Source: Marinicella rhabdoformis
Lineage (GTDB): Bacteria; Pseudomonadota; Gammaproteobacteria; Xanthomonadales; Marinicellaceae
Assembly (NCBI RefSeq): GCF_009671245.1
Contig: NZ_VTFS01000001.1
Span: 1,027,914 to 1,091,913 of the forward strand
Direction: 5' to 3'
Length of the DNA stretch: 64,000 bases
Of this stretch, positions 1 to 11,109 are shown one piece after another. The notes beneath the pieces were generated by a model. That model saw only the letters and a program-made list of their open reading frames with translations, had not been told where the DNA came from and searched no databases. The position numbers and the translations under genes are program-made. Position 1 is the first letter of the stretch. The number at the start of each line of letters is the position of its first letter.

Positions 1-624
1 TTCGCAGACAGTGAATACAGCAACACAGGCGACGTAGTTCTTGCTATTGGTAACCCTTATGGACTCAACCAAAGCGTCTCTCTGGGTATCATCAGTGCCA
101 CAGGCCGCAAAGGCTTGAATATCAGCAGCTATGAAAACTTTATTCAAACAGATGCCGCCATCAACGAAGGCAATTCAGGTGGCGCATTGGTAAACTCATT
201 GGGTGAAGTGGTCGGGATAAGCACCGCCAGCTATATTCAACATGGTGCTGAAGGCATTAACTTTGCCATCCCATCCAACACCACCAAACAAATCGTAGAT
301 TCAATCATCACCTATGGCGAAGTCAGACGCGGCTGGTTTGGCATCTACTTTTACAAACCTGAAATATACTTTATTTACGGCTTAAAACGACCAGAAAAAG
401 GGGTGCAAGTGGCACGTGTTTACCCTAACAGCATCGCCCTCTCTGCTGGTATTAAAAAAAATGACGTCATCACTCATGTGGATGGCGAAGCGGTTAACAG
501 CTTTCTTGCATACGATAAGAAGCTGAATTCTTTGACAGTTGATGATAAAGTCATCATCAACGTGATTCGCGATGACAAGCCATTTGAAGTTGAACTGACT
601 GTACAACCCCGCCCTGAAACTTGA
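1..624 (+). CDS. HtrA/DegS-type serine protease, 5' end missing
   Basis: Periplasmic trypsin-like protease with a PDZ domain, cut by the window start. The frame is open from base 1 and 207 residues are visible. The first residues hold the AIGNPYGL strand of the protease core. The nucleophile motif GNSGG has its serine at visible residue 59, with oxyanion-loop residues INEG just before it. One PDZ domain follows at about residues 105-195 and the protein ends soon after, so it has a single PDZ like DegS/HhoB rather than two like DegP. The His and Asp of the triad lie outside the window. The stop overlaps the next start (TGATG), suggesting co-transcription with the MATE gene. The family assignment is secure; the DegS subtype is inferred from the single PDZ. 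Confidence 0.9.
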   Translation, partial: FADSEYSNTGDVVLAIGNPYGLNQSVSLGIISATGRKGLNISSYENFIQTDAAINEGNSGGALVNSLGEVVGISTASYIQHGAEGINFAIPSNTTKQIVDSIITYGEVRRGWFGIYFYKPEIYFIYGLKRPEKGVQVARVYPNSIALSAGIKKNDVITHVDGEAVNSFLAYDKKLNSLTVDDKVIINVIRDDKPFEVELTVQPRPET

Positions 625-2003
625 TGCTGAAACTTAAAAATCAGTTTAAGCCAGTTCATGCCATTGCTGTTCCTATGGTTTTATCGGCCATCAGTTTGCC
701 ATTGCTGGGCATTGTCGATACCGCCATTTTGGGCCACCTTGACTCTGAAATTTATTTGGCATCGGTTAATATCGGTAGCAGTGCATTAAATATGCTGCTT
801 TGGGGCCTGGGGTTTCTTCGCATGAGCACCACCGGTCTGATAGCCCAGTCACACGGTGCTAACAACCCAACACAGTCGGCTCAACACATGGCCAGGGCGC
901 TGTTTTTAGCGACCTTTTTGGGGTTATCATTGGTTGTGTTACAACCTGTTTTGATTCCTTTGCAGCTGTATTTGTTGTCTAACGGTGGTGATGTGGCATT
1001 GCTGGCCACTGATTATATGCACATCCGATATTTTGCCATGCCATTCAGCTTGTTGTTGTTTGTGATGAATGGTTATTTTTTAGCCACCAATCAAGCCGGC
1101 AAAGTCCTCAAGCTGATGCTGGTCTCGCAAATCACCAACATATTATTAGATGCATTGTTTGTCCTCGTTTTCCATTGGGATGTCAAGGGTGTGGCCTTGG
1201 GTTCATTAATCAGCGAAATGTCAGCGGTTTCCTTAGGTGGTTATTGGCTGGTCAAATCTCAAATCTTAGACAAACATCACTTTCATCAGCTGTGGCGCAA
1301 ACACTCACCCAACAACACAGAACACTCGTGGCTTAATTTTTTTAAATTGAACAGCGACATATTTATACGCACTGCCTGCTTGATTACGGTTTTTACCTAC
1401 ATGACCAAACAAAGCGCCATTCAGGGCGACTTGATTTTGGCAAGCAATGCCGTATTAATGAACTTCTTTTACTTAACTGCGTATGGCTTGGATGGTTATG
1501 CCCATGCCGTAGAATCAATATGTGGTCGCCATTTAGGTAACAAAAACCACAAACAACTGGCTGAAAGCTTTTATGCCAGCATGTTCTTTGCAGGCACAAT
1601 GTCTTTATTCTTGAGTCTGATGTTTTTGTTTTTTGGCCAAAGTATCATTGACCAATTAACCCATTTGGAAAACATACGATCAACAGCAACGGACTATTTA
1701 CCTTGGGTTATTGTACTACCTGTCATCAGTTTCAGCGCCTTTGTCTACGACGGGCTTTGTATCGGCACCACACAGTCAAAAGCCATGCGAAATGCCATGT
1801 TATTGTCGGTTTTTGCTGGCTTTATACCCACATGGTATCTCCTGAGCTACTATTTTCCAGATCACTTGAACCACATGCTTTGGCTCAGTTTTTCGCTTTT
1901 TTTCATTCTCAGGGGGGTTGGAATGTACTGGTTTTGTGAATCATTTGTGGATTCTGATGGTGATACATTAAAAAACATTGAACTTGAACAAAACGCTCAA
2001 TAA
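624..2003 (+). CDS. dinF: MATE family efflux transporter, DinF-like
   Basis: Polytopic inner-membrane protein of the MATE family (Na+ or H+ driven drug/metabolite antiport), 459 residues, the usual DinF length. The N-terminal segment with AILGHL and the GLGFLRMSTTGLIAQ stretch match DinF-type MATE proteins, and about twelve hydrophobic segments are spread along the chain. I start at the ATG at 624, which overlaps the protease stop by one base; an in-frame TTG three bases upstream is the only longer choice. Unlike E. coli dinF there is no lexA beside it. Substrate is unknown. The family call is firm; the DinF subgroup is likely. Confidence 0.88.
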   Translation: MLKLKNQFKPVHAIAVPMVLSAISLPLLGIVDTAILGHLDSEIYLASVNIGSSALNMLLWGLGFLRMSTTGLIAQSHGANNPTQSAQHMARALFLATFLGLSLVVLQPVLIPLQLYLLSNGGDVALLATDYMHIRYFAMPFSLLLFVMNGYFLATNQAGKVLKLMLVSQITNILLDALFVLVFHWDVKGVALGSLISEMSAVSLGGYWLVKSQILDKHHFHQLWRKHSPNNTEHSWLNFFKLNSDIFIRTACLITVFTYMTKQSAIQGDLILASNAVLMNFFYLTAYGLDGYAHAVESICGRHLGNKNHKQLAESFYASMFFAGTMSLFLSLMFLFFGQSIIDQLTHLENIRSTATDYLPWVIVLPVISFSAFVYDGLCIGTTQSKAMRNAMLLSVFAGFIPTWYLLSYYFPDHLNHMLWLSFSLFFILRGVGMYWFCESFVDSDGDTLKNIELEQNAQ

Positions 2004-2012
2004 AATAACTGC

Positions 2013-4193
2013 ATGCGACCTGGCACCACACATTTCTTAATTTTACTGGCTCTTTTGCTCACATGCTCAAGCCCCTCTTTGGGTCATGATCAATCGACAA
2101 ACAAAAGACCCAAAATTGGACTGGCCTTGTCTGGTGGTGGTGCCAGAGGTTTGGCTCATATTGGTGTATTGCGCGCATTGGAAGAAAAGCAAATCCCTAT
2201 CGACTATATTGCTGGCACCTCAATGGGCAGTATTGTTGGCGGCTTGTATGCCACTGGCATGAGTCCCAATGATTTAGAGTGGGTTGTTCATTCTATTGAC
2301 TGGGAAGATGCCATGAATCCCTCTCCCAAAAGGCAATTGAAAAACTACAGACAGCGGCAAGTTGAAAAAGATTACATAGCAGATCTAGAAATTGGCATCG
2401 TTGATAACGCTGTTAAAACAGGCACAGGCATTGCCAGTGACCACAAAATCATGCTTGAATTACAGCGCATTGTTGGCTCTTTTCAAACTCAAAATTTTGA
2501 CGATTTTCCAGTCCCTTTTCGTGCCATAACCACCGACCTCAATGCAGGCGAGCCTTATATAATTGATCATGGTGACTTGGCCATGGCCATGCGTGCATCT
2601 ATGGCAGTTCCGCTTTTGTTTGGCCCAGTAAAACACCATGACAGGATGCTTGCGGATGGCGGTATCTTGAACAACCTGCCTGTGAATGTAGTCAAAGACA
2701 TGGGGGCAGACATCGTCATAGCTGTCAACATTTCATCACCCTTGAATCATGTTGATGAAAACTCATCATTGATTTCTGTCACCTACCAAAGTATTGATGT
2801 CAGTTTGGTACAAAACACCAAGGTTTCAGCCAAACATGCAGACATTTTAATTACACCCGACTTAAAAAAATTAACTTCATCTGATTTTACTGAGAGTGAA
2901 GCTTTTGCAAATTTAGGTTACTTGGCAACTTACCTGAACTCATCAAAACTGGAACCATTTAGGGTGACAGAACGTCAATATTTGGCACACTTAGAAAGCA
3001 GAAATTTCCTGCCCAGAGAAATCCCCAGCACCATTCAGTTTGTTGAATTCAATGGCAATGAAAGAACCGCCACTGAACGCTTACAAAATAGTGCAAAATC
3101 ATTGATTGGAAAGGCCTTTGATGCCAAAGAAATTCAAGTCATAGCAGACGCCATTGTTGCCCACGAAGAAGACATTCAAGTCATCACTTACCATATTAAA
3201 GAACGAGACAATAAAAAAGGCATCAACTTCACAGTAAAAGAAAAGCTATGGGGGCCTGATTATTTGAAGTTTGGGCTGCAAGTCGCAGATGACTTTGACT
3301 CTAACACCCGATTTTCACTGTTGGTACGCCACCAAAGACACAACATCAACACCAAAGGTGCCACTTGGAGTAATGCACTCAGCCTTGGGTCAGAAATCTC
3401 ATGGCAGTCTCAACTCTACCAGCCACTGGATTTCAAAAACAAATACTTTGCCACTGCAGATTTGATACTGGCCAAAGACAACAGGCGATATTATAAAGGT
3501 ATCAAAGCAGTTGGTGAGTATGACCTGAAAGAGTATGGCTTTGGTATAGGCCTGGGCTATAACCCTTCAGAAACCACTGAATGGCGTGCAGGTCTTTGGT
3601 ATAAGGATGAAAGCGTGGTTGCCACGATTAATTCAACAGCCTTTAATACTGCTGTTGACCAAACTGTTGGTATAAAAATTAACTACGGCAATGACACGCT
3701 CGAAAAAGCTGTAGCACCTCGTTTTGGTCATGACATTACCACAGAACTGGGGGTATTCGATCGCGTCCAGTGGATCTCATTTAACGGATACCAACGACTT
3801 CCAATGCTGAAACGCTCTGCGTTACATTTGAGTTTAAAAACCACTTTAACGCACCTAACAGATGATGACGAGTATTTCCTTGCCATGGGTGGTATCAATG
3901 ATTTTGCAGGGTACCCAACACACTCACTGTTGGGTTTGAATGCCTTTATTGCTGAAGTGGGCTGGTTTACAGAACTGCCCATGATTAATTTACCAGTGAT
4001 TGGTAGTCCCGATTTTCGTGTCAAGACGCATTGGGGTAACGTCTGGCAAAGACACATCAATCTTGATGACATGAAATATGGTGTATCATCAGGCATATCT
4101 TTTGATGTATTGGATACCGTTTTATTCCTTGGCACAGGCTACAGTCGGGGTGGCGATGTTCAGTTTTACTTGCGGATAGGTACTGGATTCTGA
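2013..4193 (+). CDS. patatin-like phospholipase with C-terminal BamA-type barrel
   Basis: 726 residues. An N-terminal signal peptide (about residues 1-24) is followed by a patatin domain with the oxyanion motif GGGARG (41-46), nucleophile GTSMG (Ser70) and DGG (Asp215), so the Ser-Asp dyad is intact. A POTRA-like segment around 340-420 leads into a surface-antigen/BamA-type beta barrel that ends in Phe (FYLRIGTGF), as expected for a Bam substrate. The architecture is that of PlpD-like type Vd autotransporters and RssA-type lipases: the lipase is delivered across the outer membrane by its own barrel. It starts 9 bases after the MATE stop, so it may be the third gene of the operon. Lipid substrate not predictable. 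Confidence 0.92.
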   Translation: MRPGTTHFLILLALLLTCSSPSLGHDQSTNKRPKIGLALSGGGARGLAHIGVLRALEEKQIPIDYIAGTSMGSIVGGLYATGMSPNDLEWVVHSIDWEDAMNPSPKRQLKNYRQRQVEKDYIADLEIGIVDNAVKTGTGIASDHKIMLELQRIVGSFQTQNFDDFPVPFRAITTDLNAGEPYIIDHGDLAMAMRASMAVPLLFGPVKHHDRMLADGGILNNLPVNVVKDMGADIVIAVNISSPLNHVDENSSLISVTYQSIDVSLVQNTKVSAKHADILITPDLKKLTSSDFTESEAFANLGYLATYLNSSKLEPFRVTERQYLAHLESRNFLPREIPSTIQFVEFNGNERTATERLQNSAKSLIGKAFDAKEIQVIADAIVAHEEDIQVITYHIKERDNKKGINFTVKEKLWGPDYLKFGLQVADDFDSNTRFSLLVRHQRHNINTKGATWSNALSLGSEISWQSQLYQPLDFKNKYFATADLILAKDNRRYYKGIKAVGEYDLKEYGFGIGLGYNPSETTEWRAGLWYKDESVVATINSTAFNTAVDQTVGIKINYGNDTLEKAVAPRFGHDITTELGVFDRVQWISFNGYQRLPMLKRSALHLSLKTTLTHLTDDDEYFLAMGGINDFAGYPTHSLLGLNAFIAEVGWFTELPMINLPVIGSPDFRVKTHWGNVWQRHINLDDMKYGVSSGISFDVLDTVLFLGTGYSRGGDVQFYLRIGTGF

Positions 4194-4278
4194 GCAGATT
4201 AACCCTATTTTTCGTTTCATTTCACAATTTCCTTTCAATCCAGTCGCTATGATTGGATGGCGAAATTGGAGAAATGAT

Positions 4279-4674
4279 TTGAAAACAAAAACTTTTGTGT
4301 TGGGTTTGTTGGCCTGCACATTCACTCATGCAGCCCCATCAGAACACACAGAAGGCGAACCTATCGCCTCTAAAAATTGGCTGGTTTTAGACGATGTGGC
4401 TTATTTAATATATGAAGACATCAACATAGATTTTAGCAATCAGGAAGTGCTGGCCCTCAACAATGACATCAATAACTGTACTCAATTCAATTCCGACCCA
4501 CCATTTAATACCGGCCTATTTACCTTGGTTACCGACACCCAAGAAATAGGGCTTATTGGTGATGTCAGTTATGACCTGGGCCGCAAAGCCATCATACTCA
4601 CCAGTCAAACAGGAGATTTGATTTGCGATGGTGCGTTTGAGTTCGATCGGATATATTTTGGTGATTTCGATTAA
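4279..4674 (+). CDS. small exported protein of unknown function
   Basis: I choose the TTG at 4279, not the upstream ATG at 4249. A GGAGAA ribosome binding site lies 6 bases before the TTG, and the protein then begins with a clean signal peptide (MKTKTFVLGLLACTFTHA). The mature part is about 110 residues, acidic, with two cysteines far apart (in NNCTQF and DLICDG) that could form a disulfide. No family recognised. It converges on ligA with only 9 bases between the stops and no visible terminator there. Function unknown; periplasmic location inferred from the signal peptide. Confidence 0.7.
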   Translation: MKTKTFVLGLLACTFTHAAPSEHTEGEPIASKNWLVLDDVAYLIYEDINIDFSNQEVLALNNDINNCTQFNSDPPFNTGLFTLVTDTQEIGLIGDVSYDLGRKAIILTSQTGDLICDGAFEFDRIYFGDFD

Positions 4675-4683
4675 AAAGGCTGA

Positions 4684-7325
<2,642 letters not shown>

Positions 7326-7391
7326 AGGTTTATTGCCTATTAAATAATGTTATTTATCATACAAAAATGAAGCATCAACTGCAACTCAGAA

Positions 7392-8111
7392 TTACACTTC
7401 AGCTGTGTGGTAAATGTTTTGCACATCGTCCAAATCATTGAGCATGTCGATGAACTTCTCAAACAAAGCCAACTGCTCTTCATCAGTAATAGGCGAAGTG
7501 TTTTGAGGCACAAACTGAATTTCATCAACTTCCCAGTCAATTTCACCAAAAGCTTCTTCCAGTGCCTGTTTCGCTTTGAAGTATTCATTGTGCGGCGCAA
7601 ACACGGTCAACATACCGCCTTCATTCTCTATGTCACTGACATCGACATCGGCTTCCATCAAGGCTTCTAATGCCGCATCTTCATCATCACCTTTGAACAC
7701 CAATATGGCACAGTGATCAAACATGTGCATGACCGTGCCTTGTGTACCGATTTTGCAATCTGTTTTGGTGAAGCACAAACGCACATCACCAAAAGTGCGG
7801 TTCGGGTTGTCAGTCAAACAATCAACAATCACCATACAACCACCCGGGCCATAACCTTCATAACGTGCCACAGCGAAATCTTCGCCGCCGCCACCTTTGG
7901 CTTTGTCGATGGCCTTGTCTATCACATGAGCAGGTACTTGGGCTTTTTTGGCACGATCCAATAAGCTGCGCAAAGCCAAGTTCGCATCTGGGTCGCCGCC
8001 GCCTGCTTTGGCACAAACGTAAATTTCTCGACTGAATTTGCTGTAAACCTTGGCATTGGCATCCGATGTTTTTGCCATGGATTCTTTTCTGTTCTGAAAC
8101 GCTCTTCCCAT
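7392..8111 (-). CDS. YebC/PmpR family protein, YeeN-like
   Basis: 239 residues, full length for the YebC/PmpR family. The N-terminus (MGRAF, then [33 protein letters not shown] and YEGYGPGG) resembles the E. coli YeeN branch more than YebC itself, which begins MAGHSKW. The family has been described both as DNA-binding regulators and, more recently, as ribosome-associated factors that help translation of difficult sequences; which role applies here cannot be read from the sequence. It stands alone, with its start 130 bases from the divergent lipoprotein gene. Confidence 0.9.
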   Translation of the reverse strand: MGRAFQNRKESMAKTSDANAKVYSKFSREIYVCAKAGGGDPDANLALRSLLDRAKKAQVPAHVIDKAIDKAKGGGGEDFAVARYEGYGPGGCMVIVDCLTDNPNRTFGDVRLCFTKTDCKIGTQGTVMHMFDHCAILVFKGDDEDAALEALMEADVDVSDIENEGGMLTVFAPHNEYFKAKQALEEAFGEIDWEVDEIQFVPQNTSPITDEEQLALFEKFIDMLNDLDDVQNIYHTAEV

Positions 8112-8240
8112 GTTGTTACTCGTGTTCTAAAGCCGCTATTTTAACCACTCACCGGACGATTAGAAAGCCCGTGCAGCAAGTTTCATGCATTTGGTGACTT
8201 TTGGGGTATAATTTTTCACTTTCTTAGCTCAACACAAAAC

Positions 8241-10415
8241 ATGCAGAATCACAAAATCCGCCAAACCTTCGTCCTTATTTTTGCTGCTATATTAACGCTC
8301 AGCGGTTGTCAAAATAACGACAACAATGCCAACAACAGCAACAACTCAACCACACAATTCAATGAACGTGGCTATTCTTTTGAGGCCAACAAAAGCAGCT
8401 GGCTGAGAAATCACTTACCCGAACAAACTGTTGCCTATGCCAGCATACCAAACCTATGGAACACATTGTTTGACCCAAAAGCCGACAGCTTACATCCGAT
8501 TCAAGAGCGCCCAGAATTTCTAAAGCAAGTGGCACAAATTAAAAATTCAGCGGCTGAAAAATACCTCAAGTTGATACCCAGCGAGCAACAAGCACTGGTC
8601 AACACCTTGTTGTTACACCACAGTGGTCCGATTGAACTGGCCATGTTGAATTATTCGGCAGCTTCTTTGATGCCCAATGTCGCTTTAGCCACCAGTTTTG
8701 ATGGGCTAACAGCTGAGCAATTAGACCAATTGATCAACCAATCATTGCAGTTGGTATCACCGCAACTGAGCAGCGAAGCGACCAAGGAAAACAACTTAAC
8801 CCAATGGCAATTCAATGTACAAAGCATCACCAATCACATTCAATACGATGAAGACAGCGGCCAGTTATTGGTACTTTCTGGCTTGGGTGCGAATAAAAAG
8901 AAATTGGATGCCTTGTGGCAAAACAAAACAGCTGCCACTTTAAACAAAATCATGCAATTGGACAAAACATCAGACCCCAGTGGTTTAAATTTAAAAACTT
9001 GGGTGGCGGTATCAAAACTTTATCAACTGGGTGCTGCATTTTTGCCTCCTCAACAGCGCATGGCAGCAGAAAAACTGGCCGTCGATCAAATGGAATACAT
9101 TTGGTTGGGCACCGAATCAGCCAGGGGTAAATCCGCATTGAGCATGCACGTATTGATGCCTGAAGCGGGCTGGCGTTTGTTTATGCCGCGCCTGTCTTCG
9201 CAAAGCAGCTTTGACGTCAGTTTGGCTGGTAAGCCCGAAAGTGTGTTTCAAATGGCACTACCGACCATTGACCAAATCAAATCAGCCACAAACATGATGT
9301 CTTTGAATACCAAAAACAACAAAACTTGGAATGAAATTTCAGCTAAATTTTCTCAAGTCATGGGTTTTGAAGCCGCTGACTTATTGAAAGCCTATGAACA
9401 AAAATTGTTGATGGTTAATGACCAGGCAGGCCGCTGGATGGCACTCAAAATTAAAGACCAAAGCACACACCAAAATATGTTCAATAAATTCAGTTCATTG
9501 GTTGATGCAAAAGCTGGTTCACAAAGCTTCGCAGGTGTTGAAATTAACCAAATGCACTTTTCAGGTTTACTCCAACTGTTCCTAACGCAAAAAGAAGCAG
9601 AATTGCCCAAAGACTTTGAACAAATCAGTCAAGTCCTTGGCATGTTCAAACAGCACAGCTATTGGGTTCGTAAAGGCGATGTGATTTACTTTGCAGCCGT
9701 GCCACAAGTATTGGCCGAAAAATTCAACAGCAATGAAACACAGCAATTATCAGACTGGTTGAATCATAACCAGAAGGTCAACTGGGACAGCGCCATTTTG
9801 GCCTATGGTAAAGAAATCGACAATTTACCCAAGGACATTTACCACATCTACTTATCGGTGATCCAAGTATTGGGCGACATGGCAGGCACACATGTTGATC
9901 TGTTTCAATTACCCACCGCCAGTGAATTAAAACTGCCCAAAACCGGTCGCATGAACATGGCCTTGAGCTCTGACAGTGAAAAAGTGTCACTCAAGCTCGC
10001 CTATGAATATTCTGTACTAGAAAGCCTGCTCAGCAGTGAAAGCAGCATGATGAGCCTCTACACCGTTTCAATCATGATGGCTTATGCAGTACCCGCATAC
10101 CGCGATTACACCGTGCGTGCCAAAATTGGCAGCGCCTTAGCACAAGCCTCAATGCATAAAATAGCGATTGCAGAACATGCCTTAAACACAGGCAGTTTAC
10201 AAGGGTTCGATCTGGCTTCTATTGAAATGATTGACGGCATTGAAATTGACCCAGAATCTGGCACCATCATGATTGAATTGAATTATTGGGACGGACAATT
10301 AAACCCTGATGATTATGTTTATTTGATTCCTGATTTCAGCAGCCAAAGTTACGTAGAATGGCGCTGTGAATCGAATGCAAAAATCAGGTATTTGCCGAGT
10401 ATGTGTAGGCATTGA
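8241..10415 (+). CDS. large lipoprotein with C-terminal type IV pilin-like domain
   Basis: 724 residues. Lipobox LSGC puts the lipidated cysteine at residue 23, followed by an Asn-rich linker. The body begins with LPEQTVAYASIPNLW, a pattern like DUF3352-type exported proteins (resemblance from memory only). The last 116 residues look like the body of a type IV pilin: VPAYRDYTVRAKIGSA is the pilin helix region, and the C-terminus has Cys709 and Cys722 within a WRC...LPSMC pattern like the pilin disulfide loop. A prepilin-peptidase site is absent and the hydrophobic N-terminal helix is degenerate (SLYTVSIMMAYAVPAY). A TATAAT -10 box lies at 8207-8212. Function unknown; probably envelope-anchored. 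Confidence 0.75.
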   Translation: MQNHKIRQTFVLIFAAILTLSGCQNNDNNANNSNNSTTQFNERGYSFEANKSSWLRNHLPEQTVAYASIPNLWNTLFDPKADSLHPIQERPEFLKQVAQIKNSAAEKYLKLIPSEQQALVNTLLLHHSGPIELAMLNYSAASLMPNVALATSFDGLTAEQLDQLINQSLQLVSPQLSSEATKENNLTQWQFNVQSITNHIQYDEDSGQLLVLSGLGANKKKLDALWQNKTAATLNKIMQLDKTSDPSGLNLKTWVAVSKLYQLGAAFLPPQQRMAAEKLAVDQMEYIWLGTESARGKSALSMHVLMPEAGWRLFMPRLSSQSSFDVSLAGKPESVFQMALPTIDQIKSATNMMSLNTKNNKTWNEISAKFSQVMGFEAADLLKAYEQKLLMVNDQAGRWMALKIKDQSTHQNMFNKFSSLVDAKAGSQSFAGVEINQMHFSGLLQLFLTQKEAELPKDFEQISQVLGMFKQHSYWVRKGDVIYFAAVPQVLAEKFNSNETQQLSDWLNHNQKVNWDSAILAYGKEIDNLPKDIYHIYLSVIQVLGDMAGTHVDLFQLPTASELKLPKTGRMNMALSSDSEKVSLKLAYEYSVLESLLSSESSMMSLYTVSIMMAYAVPAYRDYTVRAKIGSALAQASMHKIAIAEHALNTGSLQGFDLASIEMIDGIEIDPESGTIMIELNYWDGQLNPDDYVYLIPDFSSQSYVEWRCESNAKIRYLPSMCRH

Positions 10416-10445
10416 TGAAACTCATAAAGCAAGCCTAAACAACCA

Positions 10446-10513
10446 CTTCGACAAGCTCAGTGAACTTCATACTGTAATTTATGTAAAAAACAAGCCGGCT
10501 GAGCTTGTCGAAG
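10446..10513. repeat. inverted repeat CTTCGACAAGCTCAG / CTGAGCTTGTCGAAG
   Basis: Two perfect 15-base complementary arms at 10446-10460 and 10499-10513 enclose a 38-base AT-rich loop. This arm sequence belongs to a class of short interspersed palindromes common in bacterial chromosomes. It sits just after the pilin-like lipoprotein gene and may act as an mRNA 3' end; there is no T-run. Confidence 0.8.
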
Positions 10514-10548
10514 CCTTCATGAATTAACACAAATTGAATGAACTTCAC

Positions 10549-10675
10549 CTGTAACTGCACCCCTTGCAGGTGCCTGATCTGGTGTGTTACCTAACCCAAG
10601 CCATTAACCACCAGTTCTTTCATAACAAACCATATTGCGATGCAAAGGCAGGGACAAGTCCTGCGACTACGAAAT
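10549..10675 (+). repeat. 127-bp direct repeat, copy A
   Basis: First of two copies of a roughly 127-base unit. It runs from CTGTAACTGCACCCCTTGC to CTGCGACTACGAAAT and shares long identical runs with copy B, for example AACCCAAGCCATTAACCACC. No coding capacity is evident. The unit ends in imperfect inverted termini (GTAACTG and CGACTAC), as in miniature inverted-repeat elements. Confidence 0.8.
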
Positions 10676-10977
10676 ACACAACAACCCGTCATTTCGAGGG
10701 AGCCTCAGGCAAGTTGAGAAATCTCGTGTTTATCTTGAGATCCATTCGACTCACGCGACATGCCATTAAATACAATTCACAAGAATACAGTTCTTTCCAC
10801 TTATTTTAGATATGGTGTCATGAGTTCACGGCCTACGGCATTCCAATATCGCTTCTTGTGCTTCGCCCAAACCGCAATATTTCCATCACCTGACCTCAGG
10901 AAGACAGCACATGGCTTTATTGTGGAGCAAAGGCAGGGGCAAGCCCTGCAGCTACAAAACTTACCAGTCTGGTTTGA

Positions 10978-11104
10978 CTGTAGTTGTACCCCTTGCGGAT
11001 GCCCGATCTGGTTTGTTATCCAACCCAAGCCATTAACCACCAGTTCATTTCATAACAAAACCATGTTGCGGTGCAAGGCAGCGACATGCCTTGCAACTAC
11101 AAAT
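10978..11104 (+). repeat. 127-bp direct repeat, copy B
   Basis: Second copy of the unit at 10549-10675, starting 429 bases later and ending 6 bases before the thrC stop. Its ends are complementary over 8 bases (TGTAGTTG at the left, CAACTACA at the right), clearer than in copy A. The internal GCAAGGCA/TGCCTTGC pair would form a hairpin near the right end. Confidence 0.8.
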
Positions 11105-11109
11105 AATTT

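Larger units (their letters stand above)
10416..11109. other. gene-free repeat island between lipoprotein gene and thrC
   Basis: About 700 bases without a credible gene. It holds the CTTCGACAAGCTCAG palindrome, two copies of the 127-base unit and a third partial copy of that unit's end (10927-10959, GCAAAGGCAGGGGCAAGCCC). It also holds a block near 10688-10755 (GTCATTTCGAGGGAGC ... GATCCATTCGACTCACG) of the kind seen as dispersed short repeats in many genomes. The open frames here (for example 10564-10809 and 10760-11305) run through repeats and the thrC 3' end and look spurious. Confidence 0.75.
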
